A stretch of DNA of 64,000 nucleotides from an uncultured Clostridia bacterium (GCA_910580105.1 CAJTWN010000006.1:13412-77411); one strand, 5' to 3'; shown: positions 18,327 to 27,085, counted from the first letter of the stretch. Program-made: numbers and translations. The notes: a model not told the origin generated them from the sequence alone.

Positions 18327-18355
18327 TTGACAGAATATGTGGAAAAAGTTATAAT
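18327..18355 (+). promoter_or_regulatory. SigA promoter of the kinase-phosphatase-FHA operon
   Basis: TTGACA (18327-18332) and TATAAT (18350-18355) are spaced by 17 bp. Transcription would begin near 18362, which rules out an upstream in-frame ATG at 18324 as the kinase start. Confidence 0.85.
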
Positions 18356-18392
18356 TATGTTTGTATTATACAAATTATTAGGGGAAATGACC

Positions 18393-20123
18393 GTGGAATA
18401 TTGTTTAAATTGTTTTCAGGCCTTAGAGGGAGAAAAAATTTGTCCGGCATGCGGCTTTAAGGAGAACGTAAAGGAACGCCTGTCACAGTATTTGGAAGCA
18501 AATGCGGTGATTAAACAAAGATACCGGATCGGGCGGATATTGGGACAGGGCGGATTTGGAATTACATATAAAGCATATGACCAGGAACTGCAGCGGATTG
18601 TTGCCATTAAGGAATATTATCCTGCTGAAATTGTACAGCGAATACAGGGCAGAAATACCGTTTCTCCCTATCGTCAGAGCGAGATGCCCGGCCAGTTTCA
18701 GCATGGGAAAGAAAAGTTTCTGGAAGAGGCGCGGACCCTTGCGAAATTTTCCGACTTTCCGGGTATTGTGCGGCTTTATGATTGTTTTGAAGAGAATGGA
18801 ACCGCCTATATTGTTATGCAGTTCCTGGAGGGAATTGATCTTGCCGCTTATTTGGAGGGCAAAGGCGGCAGAATATCCTGCGAGGAAGCAAAACAGATTT
18901 TGCTTCCGGTGGTGGATGCCTTGAAAGAGGTACACCGGACGGGGATGATTCATCGGGACATCAGTCCTCAGAATATTTTTATTACAACAGCCGGACAGAT
19001 TAAAGTCATTGATTTTGGTGCTGCCCGCGCGGCAATGCTTGGTGAGGAAAAAAGCCGTTCCATACTTTTGAAACCCGGTTATGCGCCGGAAGAACAGTAC
19101 CGGACCCATGGGAATCAGGGGCCGTGGACAGATGTTTATGCTTTGACGGCCACTCTGTATCGGATGGTGACGGGGCTTTTGCCGCCGGATGCGCTGGAAC
19201 GTTTACATGGCGGAGAGGAATTACAGCTGCCGGAAGAACTTTCGCCGGAGGTGCGTTTTGTCATCCAAAAAGGAATGGCGATACGGGCAGGGGATCGCTT
19301 TATGGATATGGCAGCGTTGCAGGCGGCATTATATGCAGATGATTCTGTTAATTTTTCAAATGTCGGAAGTACAAAAATGCAAAGGGAAGAAAATGAGAGG
19401 CGGGGAGATAATTTTTCAGGGGCAAGTTTACGGCCCATGTCCTCCGGGAATGGAAGTATACCAAATTATGAGGTGCCGACTGCATTTTCTTCCGGACAGA
19501 AACAGAAGAAAAAGGGAAACTTGGCGGTCATTTTGATTGTGACAGCAAGTGTACTTTTGATTATATCAATGATTGCTTTTATGTTTTATATGTTGTTGAA
19601 TGGCGAACCGGAAGAAACGGGGGAAGAAACGATACAGACACAGAATTCCAGGATAGAGGAAGAAACGTATATGCCGCCGGAGTTTTCGATGATTACAGCC
19701 TCCAACAAAACAACTTCGTCCCAAAGCGGCCGTTCTTACGGCGCCGCCCTTGCTTTTGACGGCAGGACAGATACTGCGTGGAATGTTCCGGGCGGTGTTG
19801 GGGAATGGATTCAGCTGTCTGCAGATGCACAGCAGAAGATTAAAGGAATCAAAATTTTAAATGGTTATACCAAGTATAGCCCCGATTATAAAATGTGGAT
19901 TTATTATGCCAACAGCCGGCCGAAAGATATTACCATCACGTTTTCAGACGGAACATATTTAACCTATGGGCTGCAGGACGTTTTTCAGGAGGGAAATTAT
20001 AATTATCAGACGGTGGACTTCGGAGGGATAAAGCAGACGGCGTTTGTTCGTATAACCATCAACAGTGTTTACAAGGGAAATAAGTGGAACGATTGCTGTA
20101 TATCAGAAATCCAGCCCTATTAA
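18393..20123 (+). CDS. Zinc-ribbon Ser/Thr protein kinase with extracellular NADase-type/discoidin-like domain
   Basis: The 576-residue protein begins with a zinc ribbon (C4, C7, C17, C20) and continues into a eukaryote-like kinase domain with all key motifs: GQGGFG (51-56), VAIK (Lys73), HRDISPQN, DFGAA and APEEQY. A low-complexity linker leads to one membrane segment (about 378-400). The extracellular C-terminus (about 430-576) resembles discoidin or NADase-type glycan-binding modules, with AALAFDGRTDTAWNVPGG. I prefer GTG 18393 (AGGGG 8 nt upstream); the ATG at 18387 is only 2 nt from it. Its outer domain may sense a wall glycan; PP2C and FHA genes downstream would complete the circuit. 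The ligand is unknown. Confidence 0.88.
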   Translation: MEYCLNCFQALEGEKICPACGFKENVKERLSQYLEANAVIKQRYRIGRILGQGGFGITYKAYDQELQRIVAIKEYYPAEIVQRIQGRNTVSPYRQSEMPGQFQHGKEKFLEEARTLAKFSDFPGIVRLYDCFEENGTAYIVMQFLEGIDLAAYLEGKGGRISCEEAKQILLPVVDALKEVHRTGMIHRDISPQNIFITTAGQIKVIDFGAARAAMLGEEKSRSILLKPGYAPEEQYRTHGNQGPWTDVYALTATLYRMVTGLLPPDALERLHGGEELQLPEELSPEVRFVIQKGMAIRAGDRFMDMAALQAALYADDSVNFSNVGSTKMQREENERRGDNFSGASLRPMSSGNGSIPNYEVPTAFSSGQKQKKKGNLAVILIVTASVLLIISMIAFMFYMLLNGEPEETGEETIQTQNSRIEEETYMPPEFSMITASNKTTSSQSGRSYGAALAFDGRTDTAWNVPGGVGEWIQLSADAQQKIKGIKILNGYTKYSPDYKMWIYYANSRPKDITITFSDGTYLTYGLQDVFQEGNYNYQTVDFGGIKQTAFVRITINSVYKGNKWNDCCISEIQPY

Positions 20124-20149
20124 ACTGCGGTGAAGAAGGAGAGTAAAAC

Positions 20150-20669
20150 GTGGATAATCCGTTTTCCTTGTAATGCGCAGAACATTGGAATCCAAAGGGA
20201 ACAGCAGGATTATTTACTTTTTCTGATTTGTTCAATCCAAAAGAGACGGCATGAATTGGTAGTGTTGGAGACAGCCGGTTTATTATGCAAAACGATGAGC
20301 TGCGGCAGTTGAACACGGAGCAAAATTACCGGTATGAATGGCCGCCTATGCAGAGAAAAGAATTATGCCAGCGCCGGTTCAAGTCCGGATAGAGAAGTTT
20401 TGACCTCTTTTCCGGGGCAGCCGTCTCTGCAAAAAACTGATGGTCCTTTGCAGGCGGAGCGGTTGTCTGGCGGAGAAAAGGTTCTCTTTTGCAGTGATGG
20501 TTTTTGCTGAACCCTTAATGGCGGTAAATTGTATGAAATTCTCCATCGGAAATCTTTGGGTTTTATGGGTGAACGGGTGGAAAAGGATTTGGAAAAGGAT
20601 TTGGAAAAGAAGAAAGAAATGCAGGATAATATAACTGCTTTGGTTTTGAAACAAAGAATAAATGGGTAG
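20150..20669 (+). pseudogene. Degenerate PP2C-family protein phosphatase
   Basis: A ribosome site AAGGAGAG and a GTG at 20150 open a frame that stops after seven codons, but PP2C-like segments continue in shifting frames. One reads NIGIQREQQDY, shifts, and then reads FSDLFNPKETA followed by TGA, with IGSVGDSRFIMQNDELRQL directly after. Another shift leads to SPDREVLTSFPGQP, GGEKVLFCSDGFC with a second TGA, and a tail ending QDNITALVLKQ. The region that should hold the catalytic DGxGG motif (roughly 100 residues) is missing between KETA and IGSVGDSR. It is 520 bp between the kinase and an intact PP2C, so a regulatory phosphatase has decayed inside the operon. A 12-bp direct repeat (GAAAAGGATTTG) lies at 20578-20610. 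Confidence 0.8.
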
Positions 20670-20689
20670 AGAATAAGGAGTAAATGTGT

Positions 20690-21427
20690 ATGTTAAACGT
20701 ATGTTTGGAATGCAGCCGCGGCGGCAGGGAGAAAAATGAAGATTTTGTGGGGAAATACACCTATCCGGACGGTGGTTGTTTTGTTGTTGCCGATGGGCTT
20801 GGCGGTCATGCCGGCGGTGCTGTTGCGGCGGAGACGGTAGTACGTTCTTTTTTAGAGGATTTTAAAGAAGATAAAATTCGTGAAATTTCGGAAGAGTGGA
20901 TGAGTCAAATGTTTCAAAATGCGCAGCAGCGTATTTTAGAAAGGAAAAAAGACCAAGAGCAGTATGCCAATATGCGGTCGACAGGGGTGGTTTTCTGCAG
21001 CAACCGGGATCAGGCTATATGGGGGCATATCGGTGACAGCCGCTTATATGGTTTCAAAAATGGCCAGATTGTGTATATTACTTCGGACCATTCCGTGGCC
21101 TATCTGGCGTTTAAATCGGGAGAAATAAAATATACCGAGATAAGAAAAAACCCGGATCAAAACCGGCTGTTGCGTTCCTTTGGGGCGGAAGAGCGGTTTT
21201 TTCCGGATATTGCAAAGGCATATACATTGGAGGATGGTGACTGCTTTTTGCTTTGCAGTGATGGTTTTTGGGAGTATGTGACGGAAAAAGATATGGAGCA
21301 GGCATTGCAAAAATCCCATTCCGTTGAGGAGTGGATGGAAAAGATGCTGAAAAAATTGAAGAAGAATGCAAAATCCAATCACGATAATTATAGTGCAATA
21401 GCAATTCAATATAAAGGGGGAGAATGA
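20690..21427 (+). CDS. PP2C-family Ser/Thr protein phosphatase
   Basis: The 245-residue protein has the metal-binding VADGLGGHAGG (Asp35-Gly36), IWGHIGDSRLYGF, a DHS segment, LLCSDGFWEYV and the C-terminal SNHDNYSAI. PP2C enzymes remove phosphate from Ser/Thr with two Mn or Mg ions. I prefer the ATG at 20690, 9 nt after AAGGAG, to the ATG at 20684, which is only 3 nt away. It lies between the degenerate PP2C and an FHA gene, which starts 1 nt after its stop. A second PP2C of the same subtype is at 26369-27085. Confidence 0.9.
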   Translation: MLNVCLECSRGGREKNEDFVGKYTYPDGGCFVVADGLGGHAGGAVAAETVVRSFLEDFKEDKIREISEEWMSQMFQNAQQRILERKKDQEQYANMRSTGVVFCSNRDQAIWGHIGDSRLYGFKNGQIVYITSDHSVAYLAFKSGEIKYTEIRKNPDQNRLLRSFGAEERFFPDIAKAYTLEDGDCFLLCSDGFWEYVTEKDMEQALQKSHSVEEWMEKMLKKLKKNAKSNHDNYSAIAIQYKGGE

Positions 21428-21428
21428 A

Positions 21429-22064
21429 ATGGCAATGCGAAGATGCCGGAACGGACACTTTTATGATGATGGGAAGCATTCCCAATGCCCTTATTGTGGT
21501 GTAGGGGGCGTAGATCTGAAGATGGTTGGGCGCAGTGTTGGAACTGTGGGGGCGCAGCCGACAGTGGCGAAAACACCTGGAGGTCATCCCGGAAAAGCAG
21601 AAGTTCCACGGAAGAATATACTGTCGCAAACAGAGGCGCCGCCGAAGGCGCATATGACGCCTTTAAAAGCGGCGGTAGTACCTGTGGAGGAGGGGAAAAC
21701 CGTTGGTTTGATGCGGGGAGAAAAAGGATTTGACCCGGTGGTTGGATGGCTGGTTTGCATTGACGGACCTGAAAAGGGGAAAGACTACCGTTTGCAGTCT
21801 GAAAAAAATTTTATTGGAAGAGCTTCAAAAATGGATGTGGCTATCGTAGGAGATGATGGTATTTCAAGAGAAAATCATGCCATTATTAGCTATAATCCTA
21901 AAAACAATACTTTTAAGGTAATGCCGGGTGAGAGCAGGGGTCTGGTCTATCTGAATGAAGAAGAAGTTCTTGCTCCCATGGATATGAAGGACAGGGATAT
22001 TCTTGAATTAGGCAAGACAAAACTTATGTTTGTCGCCCTTTGCAGTAATGGATTTGTTTGGTAG
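21429..22064 (+). CDS. FHA-domain protein with N-terminal zinc ribbon
   Basis: The 211-residue protein starts with a zinc-ribbon-like segment (CRNGHFYDDG then CPYCG). A low-complexity linker of about 60 residues follows, then an FHA domain at about 105-205 with FIGRASKMDVAI, ISRENHAII and a final LGKTKLMFV. The usual SxNGT turn is replaced by SRGLVYLNEEE, so phosphothreonine binding may be modified. It lies 1 nt after the PP2C and 6 nt before the M15 peptidase. A role as phospho-reader of the neighbouring kinase is inferred from the gene order. Confidence 0.85.
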   Translation: MAMRRCRNGHFYDDGKHSQCPYCGVGGVDLKMVGRSVGTVGAQPTVAKTPGGHPGKAEVPRKNILSQTEAPPKAHMTPLKAAVVPVEEGKTVGLMRGEKGFDPVVGWLVCIDGPEKGKDYRLQSEKNFIGRASKMDVAIVGDDGISRENHAIISYNPKNNTFKVMPGESRGLVYLNEEEVLAPMDMKDRDILELGKTKLMFVALCSNGFVW

Positions 22065-22070
22065 ACAAAG

Positions 22071-22832
22071 ATGAGAAAAAGTGTTTGGAAAATCGGTATT
22101 GGGTTGATGGCCTTTGTATGTCTTTTGCTGTCGGCCTGCGGTGAATATCCTGATGAATATAAAGCAGAACTTAATATTGAAAAACAGGGAGAAGTGCCGG
22201 TTGAGATCCCTGCATCGACGGAGGAACCCACGCGGGGGTACTGGACTGTGATTCCGGCGGGAATACAAAAGCAGATGGCGGGGATTTCCATGCCGGAGGG
22301 AGCATCAGTTACTTACGATGACCTTGCATATTTAACCATTCCACATATCAATTATCTTGGAGAACGGGCGGAAGGACATCTGGTGGTGGACAGAACACTG
22401 GCAGAAGAAGTGCTGGATATTTTTGACGAATTATATCAAATGAAGTTTCCCATTGAAAAAATGGAATTGATTGATCATTATCTGTCATATATTGACGGTG
22501 TATTTGATAATCTGGACCGGGCATCTATGGGACAGAACAATACGTCCGCATTTTATTACCGGGTTGTCAACGGCACCAAAACCATTTCGAACCATGCGTA
22601 TGGAAGGGCAATTGACATCAATCCCAAAATCAACCCGTATTGTATTCCTGCCGAAGGATATGTCAGTCCTGCGAATGCGTATCCCTATGCAGACCGTACA
22701 AAGAATTTTCCTGGGGCGATTCGGCATGGAGATGCGGTATATACGGCCTTTGTTTCCCGCGGTTGGGAATGGGGCGGCGATTGGGAAGGTGAGAAGGATT
22801 ATCAGCATTTTCAAAAGCCGCCGGAACAATAA
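22071..22832 (+). CDS. M15-family peptidase lipoprotein (VanY/endolysin-like)
   Basis: The 253-residue protein has a lipoprotein signal ending in LLLSACG, so it is probably anchored outside the membrane. The C-terminal half carries the M15 zinc site: SNHAYGRAIDINPKINPY for the first His and Asp ligands, and a late DYQHFQKP with the other His. M15 enzymes cut D-Ala-D-Ala, L-Ala-D-Glu or crosslink bonds in peptidoglycan; the exact bond is not predictable. Its place as last gene of the kinase-PP2C-FHA operon ties the signalling module to wall trimming. A terminator follows at 22868. Confidence 0.87.
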   Translation: MRKSVWKIGIGLMAFVCLLLSACGEYPDEYKAELNIEKQGEVPVEIPASTEEPTRGYWTVIPAGIQKQMAGISMPEGASVTYDDLAYLTIPHINYLGERAEGHLVVDRTLAEEVLDIFDELYQMKFPIEKMELIDHYLSYIDGVFDNLDRASMGQNNTSAFYYRVVNGTKTISNHAYGRAIDINPKINPYCIPAEGYVSPANAYPYADRTKNFPGAIRHGDAVYTAFVSRGWEWGGDWEGEKDYQHFQKPPEQ

Positions 22833-22867
22833 TTGAAGAGAAGGTATATAATTTGGCAGGTGAATAA

Positions 22868-22897
22868 AAAGGATCCTTTTTAAGGATTCTTTTTTAT
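22868..22897 (+). terminator. Terminator after the signalling operon
   Basis: GGATCCTT and AAGGATTC pair (one G-U) around TTT, followed by TTTTTT. Confidence 0.8.
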
Positions 22898-22925
22898 GTT
22901 TTTGACTGGAAAGGAAGATAAAGTG

Positions 22926-22954
22926 TTTACAAATGGTGGAAGAGCGTGTATAAT
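22926..22954 (+). promoter_or_regulatory. SigA promoter of the GH5 gene
   Basis: TTTACA (22926-22931) and TATAAT (22949-22954) are 17 bp apart, 51 bp before the GH5 start codon. Confidence 0.8.
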
Positions 22955-23005
22955 GAAATGGTGAAGAAATTGATGCCTTAAAATTAAAAAAGGTAGGGTT
23001 GAGAA

Positions 23006-24919
23006 ATGAAAAAATTAGGAGGCGTATGTAGTTTATTATTAATTGTGGCGCTGCTGCTGAGTTGCCTGCCAATGGCGGCATTTGCGGAAGAAGTTCCGGA
23101 AGTTCCCCGTGTAAACCAGTCACGGCAGTTGATGACAAAAGGAAATCAGGTTGTTTACGCAGATGATCCGGAAACGGTTGTTCAGTTGGTTGGGCTTAAT
23201 GTTGACAGCTTTGAATTCAGTGAAAAAGGGTGGCAGATGGCAAGGACCATGGTAGAAGCCATGGACAATTGGCATGCAAACATTATCCGGCTGCCTGTTC
23301 ATTCGAAGTATTGGTGGACGGAAGGATATAAAGAGCGGGTAGATGATATTATAAAGATGGCATCTGACCGCGGCAAATATGTGGTGTTGGATTTGCATAA
23401 ATATGAATATTTCGATGAGGAATCGGTAAACTTCTGGAAAGAAGCGGCAGAAATTTATAAAAATAATCCCACCGTTTTGTTTGGTATCCTGAATGAACCG
23501 CACACCATCTCCTGGAAAGAATGGCGCGATGGCGGTACAAAGGTTAATAAAGGAAAGAAGATAAAAATGTATGGCCATCAGTATGTGGTGGAAATGATTC
23601 GTGACCTTGGCGCAAAGAACATTATTGTTGCCGGCGGCCTTGATTGGGGCTATGACCTTCGCGGTATTGTTGGCGAAGCAGAAGGCGATTCAACAGTTTA
23701 TGCGCTGGGAGATTACGGAACCCAGGGGGATCGTTCCAAGACCGGGTATGGAATCATGTATGATACCCATATTTATCCCTGGAAGGGGAGAACCGCGGAC
23801 TGGGATAAAAATATAGGTACCGCCCGTAAGAAATATGCTCTGCTCTGCGGAGAAAATGGTTGGGATCAGGGTACCATTGAAGCCATTGAAGGCGCACAAT
23901 ATCCCGAGACATCTGAAAAATATTATCCCATCTGGTGTCCGGAGTTCTTTGATTTTGTCAATGATATTGAAACATATGGTGCATATTTGAACTGGACGGG
24001 CTGGTGTTTCCATCCGGGATCCAGTCCTCGTATTATTGCGGAATCAACGAAAAGGGATAATTATGATTATTCTTATCTTCCGACGGATTATTGGGGTGTA
24101 TATGTAAAAGAAGAGATGAACAAGGTCTTTGGTGACAATCTTCTGAGCGGCCGCCGGATTGTGGAAGCTTCCGGAGATTATGCAGAACTTGCGATTGACG
24201 GCGACTATGATACTATGTGGAAGGCAGACCAGGGCGGTGATAAGCATATTACGGTTGATCTTGGCGGTGAATATAACATTAAACGCTGGGCAATCCGCCA
24301 TAGCGGGGCACAGAATTACCGTGAAATTGAACAGATAAAAAATACCCGTGATTTTGCTGTCTATACCAGTATGGACGGAGTAAACTTTGTATTGTTAGAT
24401 GAATTTAAGGGCAATACGGCTCCGGTGAATGAACGTATTGTTGCGCCGCGGATGGCTCGTTATGTGAAATTTACATTTGAAAGCACAGATTATCAAAACA
24501 GCGGCGTGCTGCGGATTAAGGATTTATTTGTCAGCGGTGAGCCGGTGGATATAACGGAGGCCGATGTAAAGATTTTTGACGGAACAAAACCAATCCAGTT
24601 CAAGGATGCCCGGCCGGAAATTATTGAAGGAACAACCATGGTGCCTGTCCGGGTCTGCACAGAAGTTCTGGGCGGAAAGGTTGACTGGAATGCAGCTGCT
24701 AATCAGGCAACGATTACGCTGAATGGAAATGTTGTAATCTTTACGCTGGGGAGTACAGTTGTTATAGAAAATGGTGTTGCAACGGAACTTGCAATTCCCG
24801 TTTATATGCAAAATGATAAGCTGATGGTGCCTGTTCGGTTTGTGACCGAGGCATCCGGCAGAACGGTGGATTATTATCAGCAGGAAGATGGAACCGAGCT
24901 TATCTTTTTGAATGAATAA
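23006..24919 (+). CDS. Secreted glycoside hydrolase family 5 enzyme with discoidin-like and copper-amine-oxidase-N modules
   Basis: The 637-residue protein has a Sec signal peptide (LLLIVALLLSCLPMAAFAEE). The GH5 barrel runs to about residue 370: VGLNVDSFEF, ANIIRLPVHSKYW, LFGILNEPH with acid/base Glu164, and LLCGENGWD with the likely nucleophile Glu283. A discoidin/F5-8C-like domain follows (about 375-510, LAIDGDYDTMWKADQGG). The C-terminus (about 525-637) is a copper-amine-oxidase-N-type repeat (MVPVRVCTEVLGG, LMVPVRFVTEASG), a wall-associated stalk common in Clostridia that need not bind copper. GH5 enzymes cut beta-glucans or mannans; the substrate is open. It is transcribed alone from its own promoter. 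Confidence 0.9.
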   Translation: MKKLGGVCSLLLIVALLLSCLPMAAFAEEVPEVPRVNQSRQLMTKGNQVVYADDPETVVQLVGLNVDSFEFSEKGWQMARTMVEAMDNWHANIIRLPVHSKYWWTEGYKERVDDIIKMASDRGKYVVLDLHKYEYFDEESVNFWKEAAEIYKNNPTVLFGILNEPHTISWKEWRDGGTKVNKGKKIKMYGHQYVVEMIRDLGAKNIIVAGGLDWGYDLRGIVGEAEGDSTVYALGDYGTQGDRSKTGYGIMYDTHIYPWKGRTADWDKNIGTARKKYALLCGENGWDQGTIEAIEGAQYPETSEKYYPIWCPEFFDFVNDIETYGAYLNWTGWCFHPGSSPRIIAESTKRDNYDYSYLPTDYWGVYVKEEMNKVFGDNLLSGRRIVEASGDYAELAIDGDYDTMWKADQGGDKHITVDLGGEYNIKRWAIRHSGAQNYREIEQIKNTRDFAVYTSMDGVNFVLLDEFKGNTAPVNERIVAPRMARYVKFTFESTDYQNSGVLRIKDLFVSGEPVDITEADVKIFDGTKPIQFKDARPEIIEGTTMVPVRVCTEVLGGKVDWNAAANQATITLNGNVVIFTLGSTVVIENGVATELAIPVYMQNDKLMVPVRFVTEASGRTVDYYQQEDGTELIFLNE

Positions 24920-24990
24920 GAGTTCGCTTTGCCGGCTCAATCATTGATTGAGAACAGGAATTTTGGAACGTTGATATTGGTATAAAACAT

Positions 24991-25024
24991 AAAAAGAGGT
25001 ATCCATCCGGATACCTCTTTGTTA
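24991..25024. terminator. Bidirectional terminator between GH5 and cold-shock genes
   Basis: AGAGGTATCC and GGATACCTCT form a perfect 10-bp stem around ATCC. A-runs and T-runs on both sides allow it to act on the GH5 transcript (plus) and the cold-shock transcript (minus). Confidence 0.9.
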
Positions 25025-25057
25025 TTGCTGATTATCAGCAGTGTTTGGTTCAAAATC

Positions 25058-25258
25058 TTATTGAGCAACAACGCTTGCAGCTTGTTTGCCGCGCTCGCCT
25101 TGTTCGACATCAAAAGTAACACTTTGTCCTTCTTTTAAAGTTTTGAAACCGTCGGAAACAATGGCAGAAAAGTGAACAAATACATCTTCACCGTCTTCAC
25201 ATGTGATAAAGCCATAACCCTTTTCTTCATTGAACCATTTTACAGTACCCTTTGTCAT
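25058..25258 (-). CDS. Cold-shock protein, CspA/CspB family
   Basis: The 66-residue OB-fold protein binds single-stranded RNA or DNA. It has both RNP motifs, KGYGFIT and DVFVHFSAI, and the opening [13 protein letters not shown] chose ATG 25258 since that is where homology begins; upstream in-frame codons read through the leader. The promoter at 25429-25456 gives a leader of about 160 nt, as is usual for csp genes whose mRNA folding responds to cold. An inverted repeat ATCATTTA/TAAATGAT lies in the leader near 25362-25385. Confidence 0.95.
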   Translation of the reverse strand: MTKGTVKWFNEEKGYGFITCEDGEDVFVHFSAIVSDGFKTLKEGQSVTFDVEQGERGKQAASVVAQ

Positions 25259-25428
25259 AAGTACCCAACCTTTCCGACTCACGAAATAAAACAGGAATCG
25301 CTGTGAGTCTGCGCGAAACTTGAACAGCATTTTGATGGTAAAAAGAAAAAGCGCCATTCAATCATTTAAACCGTATAAATGATTGAACCGCGTCTAAATC
25401 ACTTTCAACATCTAAATCAGTTAAACAT

Positions 25429-25456
25429 AGTATACCACATTTATTTTATTTGTCAA
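25429..25456 (-). promoter_or_regulatory. SigA promoter of the cold-shock gene (minus strand)
   Basis: On the minus strand TTGACA (25456-25451) and TATACT (25434-25429) are spaced by 16 bp. The start site would give a long csp leader. Confidence 0.75.
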
Positions 25457-25532
25457 TAGTTATTTTTTATTTCATATAAAAAATGCTAACATCTATGTTT
25501 TATTATATATCCTATTCTCTGATTATTCGACT

Positions 25533-26348
25533 TTATATACCAATCCGATATTCTCTTCGTCCAATTGAAATTACATCTCCTGTATGAAGCGGATGTCTGC
25601 CAAATATTTTTTGACCGTTGACCTTTGTGCCGTTGGTTGAGTGTTCATCCCTTAAATACAGAACATCTTCTTCAAATAAGAAGGTGCAGTGTTTGCCGGA
25701 AACAATGGTATCCGGCAGACAAATGTCGTTATCTTTTTTTCTGCCGACACAATAACTGCCGTCCGGAACCAAAGAGAAAGTAAATACATCTTTTGTATTG
25801 ATGCCTGTCAGAGTTACGTCACAGGTGTTTGGCGGGATTTCATTTTGTTCAGCAGAAACATTTTCTGCCGAAACCATTTCTGATTTATCTTCTGAAATCA
25901 TATCGGATTTTGTTGAACCGGATGAAGGTGCATCTTCAACAATAGTCTGCTGCATTGGCCGGTTTGTTTCTGTATTTTCTGTTTGTTCTTGTAGTGCCGG
26001 TTCGTTTACAGAAGAAACAGTTTCTTCTGCCGGTGTTGTTTCTTCATGTATTTCAATAATATTGCTGGGTGTTTCTTCCGGCATCGGGATGTTGGCTGCA
26101 GACTTTATTGATTCTGCCGGGGCTTGCACTGCAGCGGGCGTTGTTTTTCCTTTTCCGCCGGCAAACAGAGCCAGGAGGATGAAAAGCATACCCAAGACAA
26201 ATAGTGCGATGGCAGCCAGCGTCATTTTGTCAAAAATAGAAAGATAGCCATCTGAAAAAGAAATGTTCAAAGTAAGTGCAAAGGCTGAATGTGTTATACT
26301 CAATAAAAGTGCGGTAAGAAGCAGAGCGATAGAAATTCGTTTTTTCAT
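25533..26348 (-). CDS. FHA-domain protein with signal/membrane segments
   Basis: The 271-residue protein has an N-terminal signal-like segment (ISIALLLTALLLSITHSAFA) and a second hydrophobic helix (LAAIALFVLGMLFILLALFA). A Glu/Thr/Ser-rich linker of about 110 residues follows, then a canonical C-terminal FHA domain: YCVGRKKDNDICLP, VSGKHCTF, HSTNGTKVNGQ. Start ATG 26348 has GGAGG 7 nt upstream. It follows the PP2C gene by 20 nt on the same strand. The pair mirrors the PP2C-FHA pair at 20690-22064, which suggests an ancient module duplication with diverged anchors. Confidence 0.88.
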   Translation of the reverse strand: MKKRISIALLLTALLLSITHSAFALTLNISFSDGYLSIFDKMTLAAIALFVLGMLFILLALFAGGKGKTTPAAVQAPAESIKSAANIPMPEETPSNIIEIHEETTPAEETVSSVNEPALQEQTENTETNRPMQQTIVEDAPSSGSTKSDMISEDKSEMVSAENVSAEQNEIPPNTCDVTLTGINTKDVFTFSLVPDGSYCVGRKKDNDICLPDTIVSGKHCTFLFEEDVLYLRDEHSTNGTKVNGQKIFGRHPLHTGDVISIGRREYRIGI

Positions 26349-26368
26349 GTTATATCCTCCGAGCAAGA

Positions 26369-27085
26369 CTAAAGTTTTATGGTAATTGCACTCATATCAT
26401 CTTTGATACGCGTATATTTATGTTTAGAGCCGTTTTTTTGTATGATGGTTTGCATACGGGCCAGCCAGTCGCTTGCTGATTTTGATTTCCTTTGGGTTTT
26501 CTCAATTTGGCGTTCATGGATTTGCTCCCAAAACCCGTCACTGCACAATAGAAAACTATCGCCGGGTTTGATCAGGGTGGGCAGGGAAATCTCCGGACGA
26601 AAGGCATCTTCCGCTCCAAAATGACGGAAAAGGGTGTGCCGTTCCCGCCGTCTTCTTATCTTTGGATAGCGGATGTCCCCTGCTTCATAGGCCGCATAGG
26701 CGGCGGAATGATCGGGGGTGATTTCGTATAACAAATCTTCCCGCAGGAGATAGATTCGGCAATCCCCGATATGTCCCCAAACAGCCATTTCACCATTGGT
26801 CATGAGAACAGCCATGGAACAGTCGAGATTTGGATCCCGGCAGGTGACCTCTTTGCGCAGTTCTTTTTGTGCATTTTCAAAAAAGTTGGGAATTGATGTC
26901 GTCGTAATTTCCGCAGATGATTTGAAATCATTTAAAACAGAATTGATAATAATTTCGGATGCGGCAGCGTTGTTTTTTCCATCAGCGACGGCAAAACAGG
27001 CGCAGTGCAGGTCTTCAGAAATCCCAATAAAATCATTATTATTCTCTTTTTGCCCTATTTCGCACATAGATGCAAAATCCATCAT
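26369..27085 (-). CDS. PP2C-family phosphatase with altered metal-site motif
   Basis: This 238-residue protein aligns along its length with the PP2C at 20690: VWGHIGDCRIYLL, PDHSAAYAAYEAGDIRYPKIR, FGAE, FLLCSDGFWEQI and a closing DDMSAITIKL. The core motif reads VADGKNNAAAS (residues 33-43) where active relatives have VADGxGGHxxG; Asp35 and Gly36 stay but the GG pair is NN. Activity may be retained or changed. The ATG at 27085 is preceded by GGAGGAG. The promoter is at 27123-27151, and the FHA gene follows 20 nt downstream. Confidence 0.85.
   Translation of the reverse strand: MMDFASMCEIGQKENNNDFIGISEDLHCACFAVADGKNNAAASEIIINSVLNDFKSSAEITTTSIPNFFENAQKELRKEVTCRDPNLDCSMAVLMTNGEMAVWGHIGDCRIYLLREDLLYEITPDHSAAYAAYEAGDIRYPKIRRRRERHTLFRHFGAEDAFRPEISLPTLIKPGDSFLLCSDGFWEQIHERQIEKTQRKSKSASDWLARMQTIIQKNGSKHKYTRIKDDMSAITIKL

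Noticed and set aside
20150..20669. Programmed frameshifting of a functional PP2C
   Set aside because: At least two shifts, two stops and a deletion of the catalytic region together indicate decay, not recoding.
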